From an uncultured Actinomycetes bacterium (lineage in GTDB: Bacteria; Actinomycetota; Actinomycetes; Nanopelagicales; Nanopelagicaceae): a DNA stretch of 7,792 nt. The stretch covers positions 1-7,792 of the forward strand of contig CAIUHY010000090.1 in assembly GCA_903899145.1 (NCBI GenBank). Direction: 5' to 3'. Shown in pieces: positions 1 through 5,474 of this stretch (the first letter of the stretch is position 1; the number at the start of each line of letters is the position of its first letter). The notes beneath the pieces were generated by a model, which saw only the letters and a list, made by a program, of their open reading frames with translations, was not told where the DNA came from and searched no databases. The translations under genes and the position numbers were made by a program.

Positions 1-200
1 AAAGCCTGCCAAAGTTTTCACTTGCAAAGGAATCTGTTTATCTCATTGTTGGAAGTGAAGGAAAAGGTCTCTCAAGACTTGTTCGCGAGAAGTGCGATCT
101 GATCCTTTCTATCCCTATGCAATCAGAAGTGGAGTCACTCAACGCAAGCGTGGCTACAGCGATCGTCCTGCAACAGATTGCAGCGTCCCGGGCCGAATAG
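1..200 (+). CDS. rlmB: SpoU/TrmH-family RNA 2'-O-methyltransferase, C-terminal part (probably RlmB)
   Basis: This is the 3' end of a gene that begins before the window; codons are in frame from position 3 and the stop TAG is at 198-200. The 65 visible residues include the two C-terminal SPOUT motifs. One is IVGSEGKGLSRLV, the glycine-rich loop of the trefoil knot that binds S-adenosylmethionine. The other is SLNASVATAIVL, the Asn/Ser-containing motif 3 that completes the cofactor pocket. Such enzymes methylate a ribose 2'-OH in rRNA or tRNA. The RlmB type modifies G2251 of 23S rRNA in E. coli. The SpoU family is clear from the motifs. The choice of RlmB over another TrmH paralogue is inference, because the N-terminal substrate-binding domain is outside the window. 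No terminator is visible after the stop. Confidence 0.85.
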   Translation, partial: SLPKFSLAKESVYLIVGSEGKGLSRLVREKCDLILSIPMQSEVESLNASVATAIVLQQIAASRAE

Positions 201-221
201 CGCGGGTAGAATAAGCACCTT

Positions 222-254
222 AGACACCTACAGGTCACCTTGCGTTCATCTAGT
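222..254 (+). promoter_or_regulatory. Putative PHO box (PhoP-binding direct repeats) upstream of ppk
   Basis: Two adjacent 11-bp units, GGTCACCTTGC (233-243) and GTTCATCTAGT (244-254), fit the Streptomyces PHO-box direct-repeat unit, roughly G(G/T)TCAYYYR(G/C)G, at about 9 and 10 of 11 positions. A weaker third unit, AGACACCTACA (222-232), sits in the same 11-bp register, and another CACCT core lies at 216-220. The box ends 18 bp before the ppk start. PhoP-PhoR control of ppk is known in Streptomyces; control here is inferred from the site. No convincing -10 element could be assigned downstream of it. Confidence 0.65.
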
Positions 255-272
255 TAAGGAAAAATTCTTCCC

Positions 273-2354
273 ATGTCACACCTCATCTCAGATAATCCGC
301 GCGAGCGTCTGATTGATCGAGAGCTAACATGGCTTGCCTTTAACCAGCGGGTATTAGAACTAGCGGAAGATCCACAAACTCCACTTCTAGAGCGATGCAG
401 ATTTCTTGCAATTTTCTCTTCAAATCTTGATGACTTTTTTATGATCCGAGTTGCAACCCTTAAGCGCAAACTTGAAACGGGTGTGACGAAGGCAAATACT
501 GCGGGTTACACGCCGGCACAGCTCATGTCAGAGATTTCACAAAAGACTCAAGAACTACTCCAGCGTCAGTCAAAGACTTTTCATGAGGAGATATTGCCCG
601 CACTAAAAAAATACAATATTGAAATTGCTAGTTGGGCGTCCTTAGATGCAAACGAGATAGAGAACGTTAATAAAGTCTTTAGGGCAAAGATTTTCCCGGT
701 CCTAACTCCCTTAGCCGTTGACCCATCACACCCCTTTCCTTATATCTCAGGGTTATCACTAAATTTGGCAGTTGTTGTTGTGCATCCAGAGACAAGTGAA
801 GAGTTATTTGCCCGAGTAAAAGTTCCTTCAAATATTCCTCGCTTCGTTGAGACCGGCAAGGCCGGAAGCCGCAGGTTTGTTACATTGGAAGAGGTAATCA
901 CAGCAAATCTCTCTGAGCTCTTTCCGGGAATGGAGATTAAGGATCACTACACATTCCGCCTTACCCGTAATGCTGACTTGGAATTAGAAGAAGAAGAATC
1001 TGAAGATCTTCTTGCATCTATGGAACAAGAGTTATTGCGCCGTAAGTTTGGCCCACCAGTGCGTCTTGAAGTAGATGCTGATATTAATCCTGATCTGCTT
1101 AAGACTTTGATGGAAGAGCTCACCGTTCAAGAAGAAGATATCAGCCGTTATAAAGAACCACTTGATCTCACAGGACTTAATCAAATTGCTGACATTGATA
1201 TGCCAGAGCTTCGCTTTCCTGTATTTCGAAGTCAGGTTCCTCCTGATTTTAGAGAGATCGACCCAAAATCAGCCGATGAATTTTTTGCCGCAATTAGGCG
1301 CCGAGAAATTATGCTCCACCACCCATATGAATCTTTCACAGCATCTGTTGTGAGATTTTTAGAATCAGCAGCAACTGATCCACACGTGCTTGCTATTAAG
1401 CAGACGCTTTATCGCACCTCTGGTGATTCACCCATTATTGATGCGTTGGTAGAAGCAGCAGAAGCGGGTAAACAAGTACTTGCTGTTATTGAAATCCGCG
1501 CTCGTTTTGACGAGCTTGCAAATGTGCGCTGGGCAAGAAAACTTGAAGATGCGGGTGTTCACGTTGTGTATGGGTTAATCGGTCTTAAAACGCATGCAAA
1601 GCTCTCACTCATTGTCAGACAAGAGAGTAACGGTATTCGCCGCTATGTTCATATTGGTACAGGTAATTACAACCCAAAGACAGCCCGTTTATATGAAGAT
1701 TTTGGATTGCTATCAGCAGATCCAGTTCTTGGCGAAGATGTAAATAAGCTTTTTAATCAACTCTCTGGCTTTGCCCCGCAGACAGATTTCTCCAGACTTC
1801 TTGTTGCTCCGCGCACATTTCGCATAGGTTTGCTTGAACGTATTGAGCGCGAGATCCAAAATCAGAAAGATGGGAAACCTGCCTTTATTCGTTTGAAACT
1901 TAATGCAATTTTAGATGAGCAATTTATTGAAGCTCTTTATAAAGCATCTAAAGCAGGAGTGAAGATTGAATTGATTGTGCGAGGTATCTGCGCGATTCGA
2001 GTAGGTGTCCCTGGGCTATCTGAGAACATCACCGCCCGTTCGATCTTAGGAAGATTCCTTGAGCACTCACGCGTCTTTCACTTTGCTAACGGCGGAGATG
2101 ATGAGATTTATATAGGAAGTGGCGATTTAATGCATAGAAACCTTGATCGCCGCGTAGAGAGTGTTGTTCGTATTACTCAGGCAGACCAGAAGCGTTTTCT
2201 CATCGGAGCAATCGATAGTTATCTCTCCCCAGAATTTTTGCATTGGCAGATGCAACCTGATGGAAGTTGGCTTGAAGTGAAAAATGGGCCTGATGGTAAG
2301 AGACTTGCTGACTTTCATAACTCGGCCATTGATTGGTATCGCTCACGCGGATGA
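273..2354 (+). CDS. ppk: Polyphosphate kinase (PPK1)
   Basis: This encodes a full-length 693-residue PPK1, the usual size for the family. The enzyme reversibly transfers the ATP gamma-phosphate to inorganic polyphosphate, and PPK1 is normally membrane-associated. The N-terminal domain opens with the signature RELTWLAFNQRVLELA, followed by the SSNLDDFFMIRVA block. The two phospholipase-D-like C domains hold the catalytic residues. His441 (in KTHAK) corresponds to the autophosphorylated E. coli His435. His460 lies in HIGTGNYNP and His598 (LEHSR) corresponds to E. coli His592. Arg381 and Arg411 match the Mg/phosphate-binding arginines 375 and 405, and the constant offset of 6 supports the alignment. 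The ATG at 273 is preceded by an in-frame stop at 255-257, so no longer start is possible. A weak AAGGA lies 12 bases upstream. The stop overlaps the next gene's start, indicating a ppk-mutT1 operon. Confidence 0.97.
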   Translation: MSHLISDNPRERLIDRELTWLAFNQRVLELAEDPQTPLLERCRFLAIFSSNLDDFFMIRVATLKRKLETGVTKANTAGYTPAQLMSEISQKTQELLQRQSKTFHEEILPALKKYNIEIASWASLDANEIENVNKVFRAKIFPVLTPLAVDPSHPFPYISGLSLNLAVVVVHPETSEELFARVKVPSNIPRFVETGKAGSRRFVTLEEVITANLSELFPGMEIKDHYTFRLTRNADLELEEEESEDLLASMEQELLRRKFGPPVRLEVDADINPDLLKTLMEELTVQEEDISRYKEPLDLTGLNQIADIDMPELRFPVFRSQVPPDFREIDPKSADEFFAAIRRREIMLHHPYESFTASVVRFLESAATDPHVLAIKQTLYRTSGDSPIIDALVEAAEAGKQVLAVIEIRARFDELANVRWARKLEDAGVHVVYGLIGLKTHAKLSLIVRQESNGIRRYVHIGTGNYNPKTARLYEDFGLLSADPVLGEDVNKLFNQLSGFAPQTDFSRLLVAPRTFRIGLLERIEREIQNQKDGKPAFIRLKLNAILDEQFIEALYKASKAGVKIELIVRGICAIRVGVPGLSENITARSILGRFLEHSRVFHFANGGDDEIYIGSGDLMHRNLDRRVESVVRITQADQKRFLIGAIDSYLSPEFLHWQMQPDGSWLEVKNGPDGKRLADFHNSAIDWYRSRG

Positions 2355-3241
2355 GTAACGTGACGATCGCCGCTGGCGGAGTAATTTGGCGCAAGAATTC
2401 AATGAATGAGATTGAAGTTGTTCTTATCCATCGCCAAAGATATGACGACTGGTCTCTTCCTAAAGGCAAAATTGAACTAGGTGAAACACTGATGACCTGC
2501 GCCTATAGAGAGATTGTCGAAGAGACAGGTCTCAACATCAAACTAGGCCCTTATATTGGTGAAGTTGAATACTTCGTTCCTGATGGGCTTAAACGAGTTT
2601 CCTACTGGGCCGCATCTCTCGCCGGTGATCAAAAACCATTTACGGCTAACGAAGAAGTAGATTCGATGGGCTGGTTCACACGTGAAGAAGCAGCAGATAA
2701 AGCAACTCGGGATAGTGATCGCGAGATATTAGCTAAGTTTGAGGATATTCCTTATGACACAACTGCCCTCATCATGCTTCGTCATGCAAAGGCACTACAG
2801 AGGGAGGAATGGCAAGGAGAAGATGAAGATCGCCCGCTAGATATTTTGGGACAACAGCAAGCACGCCGGATACATTCGATCTATCAGGTCTATGGGCTCG
2901 AGCAGATTCACACATCTGATGCTGTTAGGTGCCTAGACACAATCGCGCAATTAGCTCGTATTGATGGACTGACCCCGATCATCACAAGCGCCGTCAGTGA
3001 ATACACCTGGAAGAAAAACAAAGATAAAGCCATTGATTATGCAAAGGATTTAATCAAAAACAACGAGCAGATTCTCCTCTGTAGTCATAATCCTGTACTC
3101 CCAAGGATGATGGAAAAGCTCACAAAGAAGATTGATTTTGATTACCCGGATAACAAATTACTGCCTGGTGAAGCTTGGGTTTTACATCACAACAAGAAGG
3201 AGGTACTACAGATTGATCGCTTGGCTGCCCCAAGTATTTAA
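2351..3241 (+). CDS. mutT1: MutT1-type Nudix hydrolase fused to a histidine phosphatase (SixA-like) domain
   Basis: This encodes 296 residues in two domains. The N-terminal Nudix domain (about 4-130) has a complete Nudix box at 39-61: G39, then E45, RE 53-54, EE 57-58 and GL 60-61. The C-terminal domain (about 139-290) is a histidine phosphatase with the RHAKA motif (catalytic His146 region: Arg144, His145), SDAVRC at 189-194 and the second histidine His246 in CSHNPV. The same fusion is found in mycobacterial MutT1, which hydrolyses 8-oxo-(d)GTP and diadenosine polyphosphates; substrates here are inferred. The start chosen is the ATG at 2351, whose ATGA overlaps the ppk stop by 4 bp, as in translational coupling. 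A TTG 18 bases upstream would only add six residues inside ppk. The ppk-mutT1 pairing recalls the ppk/mutT1 neighbourhood of M. tuberculosis. The gene converges on ppx with overlapping stops. The catalytic histidine of the phosphatase domain is His145, inside RHAKA. Confidence 0.93.
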   Translation: MSNVTIAAGGVIWRKNSMNEIEVVLIHRQRYDDWSLPKGKIELGETLMTCAYREIVEETGLNIKLGPYIGEVEYFVPDGLKRVSYWAASLAGDQKPFTANEEVDSMGWFTREEAADKATRDSDREILAKFEDIPYDTTALIMLRHAKALQREEWQGEDEDRPLDILGQQQARRIHSIYQVYGLEQIHTSDAVRCLDTIAQLARIDGLTPIITSAVSEYTWKKNKDKAIDYAKDLIKNNEQILLCSHNPVLPRMMEKLTKKIDFDYPDNKLLPGEAWVLHHNKKEVLQIDRLAAPSI

Positions 3242-4164
3242 TCAGTTTCTGCTTCCATCCAGTCCATCCACTTCAGGATGACCCCTTCGCGAAGCGCCCA
3301 TGGGCATATCTCTAATTCACGTAGATCAAGATTTCGCATCACACTCTCTGTGACATAAGCGCCAGCAACAATTTGCCGAGCTCGGTTAGTTGAAACTCCA
3401 GGAAGCTTTGCGCGTTCATCATGGGTCATTTCAGATAATCGTCCTGAAATCTTACGGATTGCCTCGAGCTTGATTGACTTGCCATCACCATCAAACCAAT
3501 CACCACAGAGGCGGGCAAGTGTGCGAAGAGTCTTACTTGTCGCAATAGATCGATCGGTATCTTGATGCTTTACAAGAGCAGGCAAGATTGCTTCAAGTGA
3601 ATTTTCAATGTGATCGCGAAGCGCGCGAATTGACTTTTCTGAGTAAGGATTACCTTTAAGAAAGTTTTGCGTGAGGCGCGATGCTCCGAGTGGGAGTGAT
3701 GTGGCAACCTCTGGAGATTCATCTGTGCCCACTGCAATTTCAAGTGAGCCTCCGCCAATATCAACAACCAGTAGACGCCCACTTGACCATCCAAACCAAC
3801 GCCTAGCCGCTAAGAAGGTGAGCTTTGCTTCTTCATTACCACTGAGAACTTGCAAATCAATTTTAAAATCTTTATTGATATTTTTAATGATCTCTTCGCC
3901 ATTTTTTGCTTCACGTAGGGCAGATGTTGCAAAGGGAAGCAGCTCTTTAACCTGCACCGCATTTGATTGTTCAACAGCTCGGCTGATGATTGCGCGAAGG
4001 AGTTCAATGCCTTCGGCATTGATTTCATTATTCTCCGTCAAAAATTCAGTGAGGCGAATTTCTTCTTTGTAGTTAAAAGTTGGGTTAGGACGCGCTCCCG
4101 GGTGGGTATCAACCACCTGGAGATGGACCGTATTTGATCCCACATCTAATACTCCAAGGCGCAT
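3238..4164 (-). CDS. ppx: Exopolyphosphatase, short Ppx/GppA type (PPX1-like)
   Basis: This encodes 308 residues of the actin-like ASKHA phosphotransferase fold. The first phosphate-binding loop is GVLDVGSNTVHLQVVD (4-19), the catalytic-glutamate region is SGNEEAKL (108-115) and the second phosphate loop is VVDIGGGSLEIAVG (133-146). The C-terminal signature EICPWALREGVIL is typical of actinobacterial members. The protein lacks the C-terminal HD domain of the roughly 500-residue E. coli Ppx, matching M. tuberculosis PPX1 (Rv0496) and PPX2 in size. PPX1 (Rv0496) removes terminal phosphate from short-chain polyphosphate; guanosine pentaphosphate is a second possible substrate in this family. The ATG at 4164 gives a protein starting right at the first fold strand. 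The only upstream ribosome-binding sequence is a weak GGTAGG-like stretch. Its stop TAA and that of mutT1 share a TTAA palindrome at 3238-3241. It is encoded opposite to ppk and so needs its own promoter. Confidence 0.94.
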   Translation of the reverse strand: MRLGVLDVGSNTVHLQVVDTHPGARPNPTFNYKEEIRLTEFLTENNEINAEGIELLRAIISRAVEQSNAVQVKELLPFATSALREAKNGEEIIKNINKDFKIDLQVLSGNEEAKLTFLAARRWFGWSSGRLLVVDIGGGSLEIAVGTDESPEVATSLPLGASRLTQNFLKGNPYSEKSIRALRDHIENSLEAILPALVKHQDTDRSIATSKTLRTLARLCGDWFDGDGKSIKLEAIRKISGRLSEMTHDERAKLPGVSTNRARQIVAGAYVTESVMRNLDLRELEICPWALREGVILKWMDWMEAETD

Positions 4165-4189
4165 GAGCAGAACCTACCCGCCGCTACGT

Positions 4190-4211
4190 GGTTTGGCATG
4201 GGTTTGGCACA
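4190..4211. repeat. 11-bp tandem repeat in the ppx/tRNA-Thr divergent intergenic region
   Basis: GGTTTGGCATG (4190-4200) is followed immediately by GGTTTGGCACA (4201-4211), with 9 of 11 bases identical. It lies between the ppx start and the tRNA gene. The first copy contains the TTGGCA that serves as the best -35 for the tRNA promoter. It could be an operator for a protein binding one face of the helix, or simply a duplicated -35 region. It does not match the PHO-box unit upstream of ppk. Confidence 0.6.
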
Positions 4212-4220
4212 TGACATAAT
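4193..4220 (+). promoter_or_regulatory. Probable sigma-70-type promoter for tRNA-Thr
   Basis: TTGGCA at 4193-4198 (-35) and CATAAT at 4215-4220 (-10) are separated by 16 bp. Transcription would begin near 4227, about 19 bases before the mature tRNA 5' end. The same AT-rich -10 region reads ATTATG on the minus strand and could also help drive ppx, but a minus-strand -35 is not clear. Confidence 0.5.
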
Positions 4221-4245
4221 TCGGTGCTGGTTTTTAATTCAGTAC

Positions 4246-4320
4246 GCCTCCCTAGCTCAGTGGTAGAGCATCCGCCTTGTAAGCGGAAGGTCGTCAGTTC
4301 AATCCTGACGGGGGGCTCCA
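4246..4320 (+). tRNA. thrT: tRNA-Thr (anticodon UGU), CCA encoded
   Basis: A complete cloverleaf can be drawn. The acceptor stem is 4246-4252 (GCCTCCC) paired with 4310-4316 (GGGGGGC, one G-U pair). The D arm is GCTC/GAGC around the loop AGTGGTA. The anticodon stem is TCCGC/GCGGA with loop CTTGTAA at 4276-4282, so the anticodon is TGT at 4278-4280, reading ACA threonine codons. The T arm is GTCAG/CTGAC with loop TTCAATC. The discriminator base is T at 4317 and CCA is encoded at 4318-4320. No terminator is visible before usp, so read-through into the next gene is possible. Confidence 0.97.
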
Positions 4321-4357
4321 TTCATTTAATAAGCCTAAGTGCATCTTCTATTCCTAC

Positions 4358-4388
4358 CCGCTATGCATCTAACTACTATGGATAGCGG
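4358..4388. repeat. Inverted repeat spanning the likely usp promoter
   Basis: CCGCTAT (4358-4364) and its exact reverse complement ATAGCGG (4382-4388) are separated by 17 bases. The spacer contains TACTAT (4374-4379), the best -10 candidate for usp, and the right arm ends two bases before the ribosome-binding site at 4391-4396. It could be an operator or a leader hairpin. A 7-bp perfect repeat at this distance can occur by chance. Confidence 0.4.
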
Positions 4389-4390
4389 AA

Positions 4391-4396
4391 GAGGAG
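4391..4396 (+). promoter_or_regulatory. Ribosome-binding site of the usp gene
   Basis: GAGGAG lies 5 bases before the ATG at 4402. It decides the start: the reading frame stays open upstream (GTG at 4339, ATG at 4363 and ATG at 4378), but none of those starts is supported by such a site. Confidence 0.75.
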
Positions 4397-4401
4397 AAAA
4401 A

Positions 4402-4863
4402 ATGTCAGCACATAATGCAGGTAATGAGATCAAGAAGATTCTGGTTGGCGTGGATGGATCTGAGAATTCTGTGGCAGCCCTCAAGTGGGCATCAGAGCTT
4501 GCTTCAAAGATCGGCGCTGAACTTGATGTGATGACGACGTGGCAAACACCTTTTCCCACTGCTGAATTAATCGCTATTGGTTTAAACCTTGATATGTCAG
4601 AGATCAATGATCGGCCCCAAGCAATTGCCGAACTTCTAATAGATAAAGTTATCCAGCAGGTATTTGGGAAAGTAAATCCTGAAGGAGTGAACAAGATTGT
4701 TACTGAGGGTTACCCAGGTCTGATGCTTGTTGAGAAAAGTAATGAAGTAGACCTATTAGTACTTGGCAATCGTGGTCACAGCCCTGCCGTAGAGACTCTT
4801 CTTGGCTCTGTGAGCCAACATTGTTTATCACACGCCAAGTGCCCGGTAGTCATCGTAAAATAA
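4402..4863 (+). CDS. Universal stress protein (UspA family), ATP-binding type
   Basis: This encodes a single-domain UspA-fold protein of 153 residues, the usual size. The first strand is KKILVGVDGSENS, with the conserved Asp18 that contacts adenine in ATP-binding members. The ATP-binding signature G-x2-G-x9-G-(S/T) is intact: Gly122, Gly125, Gly135 and Ser136, followed by the last strand CPVVIVK. Members of this class bind ATP and act as cytoplasmic stress or energy-status proteins; the partner here is unknown. The start at 4402 follows a GAGGAG site and leaves only about ten residues before the domain. A TACTAT sequence at 4374-4379 is a plausible -10. The next gene begins 15 bases after the stop, so the two are probably co-transcribed. 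Confidence 0.93.
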   Translation: MSAHNAGNEIKKILVGVDGSENSVAALKWASELASKIGAELDVMTTWQTPFPTAELIAIGLNLDMSEINDRPQAIAELLIDKVIQQVFGKVNPEGVNKIVTEGYPGLMLVEKSNEVDLLVLGNRGHSPAVETLLGSVSQHCLSHAKCPVVIVK

Positions 4864-4878
4864 AGATTACTTAAGCAA

Positions 4879-5442
4879 GTGATTACTCACTATCTATTGC
4901 TTGTAGCTTTGGTCTTTGCTGTTAATTTGATGCCGGCTTTGGCGCCGCCGACCTGGGCAATTTTAGTCTTTTATAAATTGAATTCAGATCTTAATACTGC
5001 AGCAATTATTATCATTGGGATCTTTGCTGCTTCTAGTGGGCGTTACTTACTTGCGCGGGGAACGGGCATGATCAGATACAAATTAAAGCCTCATTACTTA
5101 GCAAACTTAGAAGTCGCTCGTAAATATTTAACTGCTGGCAGGAGAAGTAAATATTTATACTTTCTCTTTTTTGTCATTTCCCCCCTGCCTTCAGCACAGA
5201 TTTTTGAAGCCGCGGCTCTTGTTGATGCACCTCTTCTGCCCATAACCATCGCCTTTATGTGTGGGCGCGCAATTAGCTACACAACAACCGTCCTTGGGGC
5301 ATCAACACTTAAGCAACATGCGATGAGCACGATTGTTTTGGACTCACTGAAATCACCGTGGGGGATTGCGCTACAGACCATCTGCCTCTTTGCAATCTTT
5401 CTCCTCATGAAAGTTGATTGGATGAAGCGGCTTTCATACTAG
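4879..5442 (+). CDS. Uncharacterised multi-pass membrane protein
   Basis: I do not recognise this 187-residue protein with certainty. It has about five or six hydrophobic segments: roughly 4-20, 24-34, 41-59, 92-114, 119-141 and 161-178. A basic loop (61-91, with GRRSK) lies between the third and fourth. Notable motifs are NLMPALAPPTW near the N-terminus, SSGRYLLARG after segment 3, and SPLPSAQIFEAAAL in segment 4. The helix-breaking prolines and the ...SP-P... hairpin-like segment are loosely reminiscent of VTT/DedA (SNARE-associated) membrane proteins, but I cannot confirm that family. The start chosen is the GTG at 4879, since the first hydrophobic segment begins immediately after it. The first ATG (codon 18) would remove that segment. 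No good ribosome-binding site precedes the GTG. The 15-bp gap after usp suggests one transcript and possibly coupled expression. Confidence 0.8.
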   Translation: MITHYLLLVALVFAVNLMPALAPPTWAILVFYKLNSDLNTAAIIIIGIFAASSGRYLLARGTGMIRYKLKPHYLANLEVARKYLTAGRRSKYLYFLFFVISPLPSAQIFEAAALVDAPLLPITIAFMCGRAISYTTTVLGASTLKQHAMSTIVLDSLKSPWGIALQTICLFAIFLLMKVDWMKRLSY

Positions 5443-5474
5443 CGTTTAGTGAAATTTGGGGTAAGAATTAAGCC

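Noticed and set aside
258..271. Possible hairpin GGAA/TTCC sequestering the ppk ribosome-binding region
   Set aside because: Only a 4-bp A/T-rich stem with a 6-base loop; too weak to claim as a regulatory structure.
2333..2350. TTG start for mutT1, six codons before the ATG
   Set aside because: It lies inside ppk, adds nothing to the Nudix fold, and the ATG at 2351 gives the typical ATGA coupling overlap.
3671..4072. 133-codon open frame on the plus strand opposite ppx
   Set aside because: It is Ser/Arg-rich, has no recognisable domain or start signal, and is fully explained as the complement of a well-supported ppx.
4246..4320. tRNA-Thr as an integration site for a mobile element
   Set aside because: No integrase, no duplicated tRNA 3' end and no change in composition are seen on either side.
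4339..4401. Upstream in-frame starts (GTG 4339, ATG 4363, ATG 4378) for the universal stress protein
   Set aside because: They would add an N-terminal tail absent from the family and lie across the promoter and inverted repeat; the GAGGAG site supports 4402.
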